Of a stretch of DNA of 64,000 bases, positions 53,796-62,960 are shown piece by piece (position 1 is the first letter of the stretch; each line of letters begins with the position of its first letter). The notes under the pieces were generated by a model, which had not been told where the DNA came from, ran no database searches, and saw nothing but the letters and a program-made list of their open reading frames with translations. This DNA is from Montifringilla adamsi (taxonomy: Eukaryota > Chordata > Aves > Passeriformes > Passeridae), in NCBI GenBank assembly GCA_017590115.1, contig JAGGNK010007559.1, positions 1,364,620 through 1,428,619 on the forward strand, written 5' to 3'. The translations under genes and the position numbers were made by a program.

Positions 53796-54533
53796 TGGGG
53801 TGATGTGATGCTGGTGGCCTTCAGGGAATGGGTTCCTCTCAGACTCCCAGGGCTGACTCAGAGCACTTTGTGGGAAATAAGGAAAATCCCCATTGGAAAA
53901 TCCACCTGCCAGCTTCCCAGGGATTGGTGCCCAGCACCACCATCCCAGCAGGAGCTGGAAACATGTCAGCCCTGCTGAGGGCAGCCAGGCTTTGTTCCTG
54001 CTCTCCTTGGGATGATATTGTGATATTAATTAAAACCATGGAGCCTGATTGTGGGAATGACAAGGAATTAACGAGATCAAATCTGGGAAAAGATCTGACC
54101 ATCTAACCCTGCTGCTGTCTGAGCTCTCCTGTATTTGCTCCCTGATCCCAAAAGGATTCTCCCCGTGGTTTCTCAGGAGCAGTTTGCTGGATCCATCCCC
54201 ATCCTGCTGCTCCCCCCTTCCCACAGCTGATTCCAGCAGCTCTGGGTTTCCTGGGCAGCCCTGGCAGCTTCTCCTTGCCCAGACCTTGCTGCTGAGGAGT
54301 TGTGCCCAGGAAGGTGCCCTTGGATAACTGGAAATTGGAGTTTCCTCCTCCCTGCTGCTTTTGGAGGATTCGTTCTGGCAGGTTTTGGGATGATCTGGAG
54401 GGTGTTTGCCCTTGTGCCTGGGGCATCCCTGGGGCTGGAGCAGGACACAGAGCTGGAAATGACCGGGAACAGGAGGAGGAAATTTTTGGGGAATGGCAAA
54501 AAGGATTCATCCTCATCCTGGAGCAGAGTGGGG
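53796..54533. other. Unassigned DNA between LTR insertions
   Basis: CTTGGGATGATATTGTGATA at 54007 echoes CTTGGGATGATGTTGTAATT at the left edge of the second-family LTR, followed by AATTAAAACCATGGAGCC. Possibly a related fragment. Otherwise nothing. Confidence 0.4.
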
Positions 54534-54611
54534 TACTGTATTTGTGGGGTTTCCAGACAAAGGAAGGAATGATGAGGGCAAAAGGGTTTTTCAGAGAATG
54601 TGAATGTGACA
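54534..54611 (-). mobile_element. 78-bp internally deleted relic of the family 1 LTR
   Basis: The left part TACTGTATTTGTGGGG and AAAGGAAGGAATGATGA matches the 3' end of the LTR, and the right part TTTTTCAGAGAATGTGAATG then TGACA matches its 5' end, both in reverse orientation. The roughly 340 bases between them are missing. The flanks GTGGGG (54528-54533) and GTGGTG (54612-54617) agree at 5 of 6 bases, so both termini and a probable target duplication survive. Confidence 0.8.
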
Positions 54612-55474
54612 GTGGTGGGACAGAGAGGTGAGCACCACAGAGAGGTGAGAGGGGCACCACAGAGCCCCAGATGAGCAGCAGGGTTTTGCCCATGGGTAAA
54701 GCTGAGGATGGCAGGAGCCATCCCGGGAGCTCCTGGGCCATTCCCAGCACTCCTGGCTCCCGTTTGCCCTCGGGCAAGGCACTGGTGCCTCCCTGGCCGC
54801 ATCCTGGAGGGTTTGTGTGGGTTCAGCTCGTGCCAAGATGTCTGGCTCCGGGGAAGGTCCTCCTGTGCTGCTGCTAATGCCTCGTTAAACAGGGACTGTT
54901 TGCTGCGCCTTATCCTCAGAACTGGGGCTGCTCCCAGTGAAAATCAGGACTTTTTCCCCTCTCTTCTCCCTGCCTGAATCCCAGCTGGTCCTGAGGGCTG
55001 CCAGACACAAATCTGTGCCCTGGAACTGGGCAGGGTTTGCTGTGCACAGCGAGGGGACATTGCTGTGAGGCAGCAAATCCCATCCTCGGGAGGGAGATCC
55101 CTGCTCCAAAGCAGTCCTTGGCAAATGTGGTTCTTGCTTGGGTGGGTGCAGGAGCAAACACAGATTCTCTGAAAATTCTCCCACTCTCCGTGCTCTGAAA
55201 TGTATAAAATAGGCATAGAAAACCCAATTAATTTCAGTTTTAAAGGTGATTTGGGGGCATTTTTGATTTACTATGAAATATCAACCCTTTGGGGTATTCT
55301 CCAATAACCACAGGAAAAAAAATCATCATAGCAGCTATGGAAATGTCATTTTTCATTCTTGGACCAAAGCCTAAAATTGGGATTTTTGGGGACCCTGGCA
55401 CACGGAGGGCTCAGGAATGTGCCCTGACTCTTCCTCACCCCATCACTGAGAGGTGCAGGGTTTTGAGATGCTGT
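54612..55474. other. Unassigned DNA
   Basis: AT-rich section at 55195-55380 (GAAATGTATAAAATAGGC, CCAATTAATTTCAG, TTGATTTACTATGAAATATC) could be a conserved or decayed-transposon segment. The rest is ordinary. Confidence 0.4.
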
Positions 55475-55662
55475 TGGGATTATTTTGGTTTTGGGGTTAT
55501 TTTGTTCTTCTTGGGATTATTTTGTTTTTGGGATTATTTTGTTCTTCTTGGGATTATTTCAGTTTTGGGATTATTTTGTTCTTCTTCTGGGGATTATTTT
55601 GTTTTTGGGTTTATTTTATTCTTCCTCTAATATTTTGTTCTTTTTCTTGGGGTTATTTTGTT
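55475..55662. repeat. Minisatellite (GGGATTATTTTGTTCTTCTT)
   Basis: About ten units of 14-20 bases alternate TTGTTTTTGGGATTATT and TTCTTCTTGGGATTATTTTG, giving a Leu/Phe/Tyr-rich hydrophobic frame by repetition. Confidence 0.95.
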
Positions 55663-56224
55663 CTTCCCCCAAATCCTGTGCAGGAAATCCCCAGGGGGTG
55701 TCTGGGGCTGTCATTCCATACCCAAGCCCTGAGTCAAAACATGGGGTGATGTTCTGGAGCACAGCCCCGGCTTCTCTCCCTGCTCTCCCTGCCTGGGAGC
55801 CAACACCTGAGCCCAGATCATTATCTGGGTTTATTTTTAGAAATTCCTGATCAATGCCGAGGAGGTGACTCATGGCTGGGAAAGGAGCTGCTCTTCTCTT
55901 GGCTCTTCTCAAAGGGTTTTGGGAAGCAGAGCTGAGCTCCAGGGCCGGGGATGGCTCATCCTGGGGGTGCTGGGGGGGCTGGCAGGGCAGCCTGGCCCCT
56001 TGGAATGGGGTTTTTGGGGCAGCCTGGCTTCTCACAGGGCTTTGGGTTGGGGTTTTTGGGACAGGCTGGCTTCTCACAGGGCCTGAGGAGAAGGTGACAG
56101 CTCCAAGGGCTTTCCCAAAGTCCAAAGCTGTGATTCCAGTCCTGGCCCAGCGATCCTGGCAGATCCAGGAGAGGTGGGTGGGAGTGCTGGGAGTGGCTGG
56201 GCAGGGTCACATTGACCCCCTCAA
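55663..56224. other. Unassigned DNA with a short duplication
   Basis: GGGTTTTTGGG then CAGSCTGGCTTCTCACAGGG occurs twice at 56006-56080 with a period of about 42. An AP-1 site TGACTCA lies at 55866-55872. Confidence 0.45.
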
Positions 56225-56443
56225 GGGTGCACTGCCCTCAGTGACCCCCTCACCCTGTTGGGGATGTCACTGGGGGATGCTCAGGGACACCGGGATGTCT
56301 CCAGCATTCCCAAAACTCTGCTCCTGTGGGTGCAGCACCTTGGTGACCCCCTCACCCTGCTGGGAGATGCTCAGGACACTGGGGTGGCTCCAGCATTCCC
56401 AGCTCCTGCTCTTCCTTCATCCCCCACCCTGGCTGGTGCCCCA
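56225..56443. repeat. Internal ~107-bp repeat, partner of a duplication at 61.9 kb
   Basis: GACCCCCTCACCCTG occurs at about 56242 and 56346, each followed by a GATGCTCAGG..ACACYGGG block and CTCCAGCATTCCC. The last part (56366-56443) is almost identical to 61958-62038, differing by one inserted G. Confidence 0.9.
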
Positions 56444-57164
56444 GGGGTCGCTGAGCCCTTCCTGGAGCTCCCTGTGCTCCTGGTCACAGCCCTTGGTGTC
56501 CCTGGAGCCACCAAAATTCCCAGTTTGGATGCAAAGCCATGGATTGGCCTTGTCCTTGCCCTCCTTCCTTCCTCCCACAGCCCCTGGGTGCTGCTGCTGT
56601 GAGCCAGGACAGCTCTGAGTGGCCACAAACCCTTTTTCCCTTCAGGACACCTGCAGGTGAGGTGGGCACGCCTAAACCTTTGGAATTCTAAGCATCATCC
56701 TTCCCCCTTCCTTTGATATCCTCCCCCACCATGGGCAGACAAAGAAAATAATTCCAAAATTGTGTCAATGTCTCCACGAGAGACCTGCGGCTGCCTGTGC
56801 CGGGAGGGAAATGCCCGCAGGTGATTTATCCTGACATTTATGGGGAGCACGGGGCTTTCCTCATTCATAAATCCAGGGTGAGCTCTGGAGCTGCCGGAAC
56901 GCTCCTGCACCGATCCCGATCGCTTCCGGCGCTTCAGGGCAGCACAACCGCGTGGGACACAGGGCAAACCTGTCGGGCAGGAGCGGGGCTGGCAAATCCT
57001 CTCCTGGCCCCGCTCTGGGAATGGCAGCCGCGGGAGGAGCTGCTGGGGCTGCAGCTCCCTGGGCTCCCTGAGCTCTGGGGATGGCGAGCGAGGCTGTGGC
57101 TGCGGCAGAAATTGGGTTTGTGTCGGATTTAACCCTTTTCTGACCCAGAGATGGGGCAACTGAG
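56444..57164. other. Unassigned DNA with a small CpG-rich core
   Basis: CpG is raised at 56895-56990 (CGATCCCGATCGCTTCCGGC), without core-promoter motifs. Minus frames here have no domain. Confidence 0.4.
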
Positions 57165-57585
57165 GGGCGTTTTAAAAATTTTTATTCCATTTTCAGTTTC
57201 ATTTGGAGGGTGAGACAATGCAGGTGTTATAATTCACACCATCACAATCAGAAACCAGCTCTTTCCTAATTACAATACACTATAGGAGTTTCTTACCCTA
57301 TCAACTTTTACCACACCATACTGCAAATGCCTTAAAACCAATCACCTAAAATTACACCTCATAAGTCCAAATAATCTTTCACAGTTCTATTTCTCCAAAG
57401 CACCTAGTCTTTTTGACAAAACCATCCTTTGAAACTTGTTTCTAATTCCATTTCTCTCTCAACAATATCTGCCTTATTCCATACCATTTATAAGCCAACA
57501 TTTCTTATCTCAAGGTTTATACACAGATATATACTATGTAAGCCTTCTGTCAGGTTTTAAGAATTTTCTACAATTAGTTTCCCCC
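57165..57585 (-). mobile_element. AT-rich LTR-like insertion
   Basis: A sharply bounded AT-rich block of about 420 bases inside GC-rich DNA. Its reverse complement runs from a TGACAGAAGGCTTACATAG region to GGAATAAAAATTTTTAAAAC, with a terminal AATAAA. CAGAAGGCT is shared with both LTR families nearby, supporting an LTR origin. Edges and target duplications could not be fixed, and no protein-coding remnant is visible. Confidence 0.55.
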
Positions 57586-59559
57586 TGGTTTGTGCTGCTG
57601 GAGCACGGGGAGAAGGCTGGAGCAGGAGGGAGGGTCTGGCTGCAGCCTGGGAGCAGGGAGAGCTGCTGGGGGAGGAATCAGATTTTGGAGCAGCCCATTT
57701 CAGTGTTGGTGTGCTGCAGAGCCTCGTGGCACACTGGACACTCCTGAGTGTGAATGCTGCTGCTGCTGTCTGCCCTGGCTTTGCCTGCACTGCTCAGAGG
57801 AGTTCAGGCCCAGGAATTCAAGGCCAGTGAGCACTTTCTGGAGTCTCTCCCCTGCTGGGCTGGGCAGGGGCTCTGGCCCTGCTGGCGTGCTCTTTTCTCC
57901 TCTTGACACACAACCAGGGCTGTTGGTTGGGTTATCCTGAAATCCACAGTGACATTCTGGCTTTTTGTGGCTAGTCAGCCTGAGCATTCTCATCCTCAGT
58001 GTCCCTCTGATCCAGCCCCAAATCTCTTCCCAAGCTGGGAATTGTGGCAGAACCCTGTGCCCAGCAGGTGGGATGTGCTGGGGAAGACCTGGAGGGCTCC
58101 ATCCGTCCCCAGCTCCATCCCTGGGGCTGGGACAGCCCTTGGCTGGCTGGGACAGGGAGGGATAGATGGCCCCTAAGAGACCCCCTGGTGTTTCCCAAGG
58201 CTCTGGGGTGCTGAAGGGCAGGGACAGGGACTTGTGGCAGCTGCCAGGGATATCCTGGAGCTGTGCTGGGAGCAGGACAAGGCCTGGTCCCTTAGGCAGC
58301 TGAGGACTCTGCAGCTTGGGCCGTGGCAGCCTGATCCCAAACTCCCGTTTCTGAAGACATTTTCCTCTCTGCTGCCAGAAATAAATGCCAGACTGGAGCC
58401 AGGTTTGCTACCTGGTGCTTCTCAGTCCATGGCTGCATGGAATGGCAGAGTTTGGAGTGATGCTCTCCAGGGATGAGGAGCCTAGGGAGCGGCTCAGGTT
58501 CAGTCTCTGGCTCTGCTCAGGCTCAGGTTCAGGCTCTGCTCTGCTCTGGCTCAGTCAGGTGGACAAATCCCAGCAGCCAAACCCCGCTCCCTGCCCCGGA
58601 GCCGAGCAGGAGCCGCCCGTGCTGTGCCGGCCAGGCCGGGTGTTTGATAAACAGGGGCTGACGAGGAGAAACCTGCCCGGAGCTGTCCGCAGGTGATAAA
58701 ATTCCTGCGCTGCCGATGCCCCGATTAGCGGCGCTTCCTGGGGGCGAGCTGGGCTGGGCTCTGGGGCTCTGCTTGCCCTCGGTGCCTCCTCTGAGCACCT
58801 CCTGGAATGCCAGCGGGCAGTGGCTCCAGGTGCCACCTTTCTGTCCCCAGAGGTGGCTGAAGGAGCTGGGTGGCACCACCCGTCCCCTGTGCCCGGCCAG
58901 GTTTTCCTGCTCTCCTTTGGGAGCGGCCGAGCCGCAGTTTTGGCAACAGCGTGGGGCGGGAATGACGCGCGGGGTGTTTGAGCAGGTGAGCCGGGCAAGA
59001 ACAGCCGTGACACCGCTGCTGGCACCGTGTCACGGCCACCCGGCGCCGCAGGGGTCCCGCGGCTGCAGCGGGGCACGGGGCCCTCCCTGGAGAGGCTTTT
59101 AGGAGCCGGGGTTAATGGAAAGCCCGGTGGAACCGAGCGTTCCGTGCTGGCCGGGCTCAGGGCTGAGTCACCCTTTGAGTCACCCGTGTCCTTGCCAGGC
59201 AGGGGAGCAGAGAGGGGACACTGCTGTCACCCAGCTGCGCGACCCAGAGCCCTCCTGGCTCTGCTGAGCTCCTCCCCAGTGTGCTCCCAGTGCTGCCTGG
59301 CAGTGTCCCTGCTCCCCCTGCTCGTTTTTCCCCTTCTCTCCTCTCCCAGCAGAGCTAGCCGGAGCTGCAGGGCCTCGAGCGGACCCTCGTGTCCCTCTGG
59401 TGCCATCGGGCACCTGTCCCTGTTCTGCTCCAGCTCCTGGCCCGGCTGTGCTGTCCGAGAGCATCACCTCGGGCAGGGCCCAGCCTGGGGCGCTCCCAAC
59501 CCCTGTCCGAACTCGGGGAAAAGGAAAACCAAAAATCTGGCCAAAAATCTCGAAGGGCC
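57586..59559. other. Unassigned DNA, CpG rising to the right
   Basis: Two perfect AP-1 sites TGAGTCA lie 12 bases apart at 59164-59170 and 59176-59182. A GCTCAGGTTCAG-type short repeat occupies 58492-58555. CpG is moderately raised at 58570-59130. No exon is recognised. Confidence 0.4.
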
Positions 59560-59880
59560 GAGGCCCTGCGGGTGCGGAGTCACGGTGGATTTGTCCCGCG
59601 GGGTGTCCCCGGCTGGTGCCACCCGCGCGGGGCCCGGGGGTCGCTCCCGCCGGGCGGGGCCGGGACGGGACGCGGCCATGACATCACCTCGGCGGGTTCC
59701 CATTGGCTGCCCGGCCGATGACGCCATCCCTCCCATCCCGGCGGGATGCGGCGTTGCCATGGGAACGGGATGCGCGCTGTGCCCGCGGGGAGCGTGGGAC
59801 CGGCGGCGATCCGCTCCCAGCCGGGCCGCGACCGCTCCCGCACCAGCAGTTACGGCACTCGGAGCTTGTTCCGATGGAAT
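59560..59880. promoter_or_regulatory. TATA-less CpG-island promoter with CCAAT, CRE-like and RFX X-box motifs
   Basis: GGGCGGGGCC (59653-59662) is a GC box. TGACATCA (59679-59686) and TGACGCCA (59719-59726) are CRE-like. ATTGG (59702-59706) is an inverted CCAAT box. GTTGCCATGGGAAC (59753-59766) matches the RFX X-box GTTGCCATGGCAAC at 13 of 14 bases. The four lie within 115 bases in very CpG-dense DNA, typical of a housekeeping or ciliary-gene promoter. Direction and target gene cannot be settled here. Confidence 0.6.
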
Positions 59881-61884
59881 TGGGGATGCGCTGGCAGCCA
59901 GGGCAGGGTGGGGGAGGCTCCTCTGGAGCTGCCGCCCCCAGCCCACACCTCCAGCAGCCTCTGCCCGGCTCGGGGGAACCTTTTCCATGCTCAGCGTCCT
60001 TTGGGAGTCAAACGAGCGGCGTTCAGGGCGGTTTAATCTTTCCCCAGCCCCCAAATAACACTTCTTAAATCCCTGGCCGCTGAAGGAGAAAGCTGAAAAG
60101 AAACTTTTTCAAACGCTACAAAAGAAACAGTTTAGCGAAAACCCCGCAGTTTCAAGGGTGAGGTGTTGGAAATGTGGGAGGTAAAAGCAGCTGGTGCTCG
60201 GAGCAGGGGCTGCGGCTCTGCCTCCTCCAGCCCGCGGCCCCGACCTGCCGCTGGTCACACGCAATTCCCAAGGACAAAACAAAGCCCTTTAGCCCAGGCT
60301 TCAACTCTGACCTTACTGTGGCAGGATTAAAATCTGCTGGAGATGGACAGCGCGGTGGCAAAGAGTTAATTCCCCCTCCTTCCCTCCCCCTCCTCTCTGT
60401 TTTTTACTCCTTTTCTTTCCAACTGGCCTGGTTTGCTGCGGAGAAATTGGGAAAACAAACAGCCAGAGGAGTTGGGGGGTGCTGGAAGGGCTGCAGGAGG
60501 CACAGCTGGGGCTTCATCTTCTCCCTGCCACGTTCGGGGCTCCCCACTGCGGTGTTGGGGTTCACTGCCTGCCTGTGGAGCAGGACAGGGCTGCTTGGAG
60601 GCTGTGGGAGCTCCCTCAGCCCTCATTTTCTCAGGAGAGAGGATTTTCCTGGTATAATCCCTTCTGTTTTCCCTATAAATCTTACCACGTTTTTATTCAA
60701 AACCAGGTTTAGAAACTGTTTGGGTGAAGAGCTGAGTTGTGCACAAGTGAGGTTTGCTTTGGGATTTTTTTTTTTTTTTTTTTTTTTTAATGAAAAACAC
60801 CCCCACTGTACAAAATTCCAGGCAGTTTTAAAGGTAACTTTGTAACATCCTCTGGCCCTTTCTGGAACTTTGTGCAGTTTCCTTGGCTGGTTTCCCTGGA
60901 GTGGGAATATTGATAAAATGCAAATTTCCTGAGGTCTGCTCTGGGCTGCTGCTTCTGGTTCTGCTCCCTCCAGCAGAAACCTGGGAAAAATGGACTGAGG
61001 GAGGGGGGAAGGTGGGAGCAGGGTGCTCTGAACACCTCTGCCTCTGGAGAGGAGGTGTCTCCTCACCGTGGGCAAAGTCACACCATCCAAAGTTTACTGG
61101 AGCTCTTAGAGGCTGAAATAAGTGCGAGCCTGCTTTGATCTCCTCAGATTTTGTCTGTGCCACAAGCAAGGGATAAATTAGGGCTGAAAATGTATTTTTG
61201 CTGCTGGGGTGGCCCTGGAGCTCAGCTTTGTGCCCTCCCCAGCCTGGCTGCTGGCAGTGCCACTCGGGCACTGGCATTTCTCATTGATTATATAACAGTT
61301 GAGTGTGACTGGCAGGGCCAGCCAGGAGCTGAACAAACCCTTCCCCAAAGGGCTCCCTGGGGCATCTGGACGCCGTGCCAGCCCTGTGCCCAGCCTGGGC
61401 TGCTCCTGCCAGGAGAGGGGCTGGGTGCTGGGTGCCCAGGGTGTGTTTGCAGGGCTGGGAGCAGATGTGGCATCTCCAGGAGCCGCTCAGACTCAGGGGA
61501 TGCTCTGAAGTTGGGGCCAGCTGGACTGGGGCACTGAGCTGCCTGTGAATCAGTGGGATCAGGGTTTGGGAGTGGAGGCTGTGCCAGCCTGGCCCTGAGA
61601 GGCTCCTGACCCGTCTCAGGAGGGCTCAGGAGGATTGCTGGCTCCTCACAGGCTGCCAGGAGCCCTTTGGCCTGTTTGGCCTCTCCTCGTGGGCACTGCT
61701 GGGAACCCACAGTGTGGAGGGGCCTCAGCTGTGGGACCAAGAGCATCTTGGACATCTCCGTGTTCTCCTGAGCTCCCAGAGCTGCTGCAACATGCTGGGA
61801 TTAATCAGGGCAGGCACAGGGAAGGCTCCTCTCACTGTTTGCACCAGGCTTGTGCAAAGATCTGCTCTTGTGGGTGCAGTGCCC
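59881..61884. other. Unassigned DNA with a poly(T) tract
   Basis: A repeat-poor segment at 60050-60170 (TTCAAACGCTACAAAAGAAAC) and a 24-base T run at 60765-60788, beside GAGTTGTGCACAAGTGAGG, are the notable parts. TTCTCATTGATTATATAACAG lies at about 61278. The rest shows nothing assignable. Confidence 0.4.
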
Positions 61885-62038
61885 TGGCACTGGGGGGTGC
61901 TCAGGGACACTGGGATGGCACTGGGGGGTGCTCAGGGACACTGGGGTGGCACTGGGGGATGCTCAGGGACACTGGGGTGGCTCCAGCATTCCCAGCTCCT
62001 GCTCTTCCTTCATCCCCCACCCTGGCTGGTGCCCCAGC
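61885..62038. repeat. 31-bp tandem repeat and duplicated 80-bp block
   Basis: GGCACTGGGGGGTGCTCAGG followed by GACACTGGGRT occurs three times with a 31-base period. Bases 61958-62038 duplicate 56366-56443 in direct orientation, 5.6 kb away, with one indel. Confidence 0.92.
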
Positions 62039-62410
62039 TCATCCTCCCTGGAGCAGTGTGGAGGTGCTGGGAGGAGGAGCTGCTCCCTGGGAATGGCAAG
62101 AGTTTTGTGTCCTGGCTGGCACTGGGGCAGCAGGGGCTGGCAGGGCAAGGGTGGCTGCAGGTGCCAGTGTGGGTGTGGAGGGGCTGAGATGGTGCAGTGA
62201 CCCCAGGGAGAGGGAGGTGGCACCTCCAGCCTCTGGGTGAGGGGGAGCAGAGGCAGGGCAGGGCTGGGGCAGTGCCCTGGGGCAGCCAGGTGGGAGAGGT
62301 GAATCCTGGGCTTTGGGCACTCAGCATCACAAAGTTTTGGGAACTTCCTCAGGAGCAAGGGGAGATGGGCAGAGCCAGCTGCAGGGGAGGGATGGGGAGA
62401 GCATCTTCAC
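62039..62410. other. Unassigned DNA
   Basis: G/A-rich ordinary sequence. Short frames on both strands are unsupported. Confidence 0.45.
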
Positions 62411-62534
62411 ATAAATCCAAACTATCAGAAGCAGAACTCGCCTTCAGGTTGGAGTAAGTGTGGCGCAGATCAGCCCTGCCTGCCCTGAGATTCCAATTCC
62501 TTTTGAATTTCCTCAGTAAACCCTGAGCCATCCT
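62411..62534 (-). other. Possible coding exon, unidentified gene
   Basis: On the minus strand a pyrimidine-containing TTTGTTCTGCAG acceptor precedes AGGATGGCTCAGGG. An ATG at 62531-62529 opens 40 codons up to a weak donor TTAT|GTGAAG, with the intron starting at 62410; unspliced, the frame ends at 62349. The peptide (basic start with MAQGLLRKFKRNW, later DLRHTYSNLKASSASDSLDL) is varied and serine-rich like a cytoplasmic scaffold protein, unlike the Pro/Gly frames elsewhere. I cannot name a family. The frame also extends upstream to 62666, so the true start is unsure. Confidence 0.28.
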
Positions 62535-62666
62535 CTGCAGAACAAACCTCCTGCTTTGCAGCCTGGCATTACCAAGCAACCATGTCCTAAAATTCACAGC
62601 CCAATGGAGAGAACTTTGTTTACCAGGAAGAAAACCCTTGAAAAGGGGAATCTTTGGCGGAAGCAT

Positions 62667-62960
62667 GACGGGATTAACGCCGGCGTTTCTTTAGGCACCG
62701 CTGTTGTTTTTCAGGGCCTGACCTCGGTGCTCTGCTTCGCTTTTGCCAAGCCACTCTTTCCCTGCCTAATTTAGAGCAGGGCTTTGTGCTGGGCTGGGAA
62801 GGGGGAGGCGGCAGGGCCGGGTTTGGCAGCGCAGACGGGAGCTGGGATGATCTGCTTTGGAGCAGAGGAGTTGGTCATTAGATGCTGTGCTGCCGCAAAT
62901 CCTGCTGTAATTAATTTTCTCCTGAATTAATTAGAGGAATTGTGATGGCAGGCTGGGCCG
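62667..62960. promoter_or_regulatory. Candidate conserved non-coding island
   Basis: GGGATTAACGCCGGCGTTTC contains the inverted pair AACGCCGGCGTT (62680-62691), a perfect 12-bp palindrome. Further right, GCTGTAATTAATTTTCTCC and GAATTAATTAGAGGAATTG form a TAAT-rich pocket at 62908-62942. Confidence 0.33.

Noticed and set aside
59027..60058. 343-codon plus-strand open frame over the X-box promoter
   Set aside because: Coincides with CpG-island composition; comparable frames exist on the other strand.
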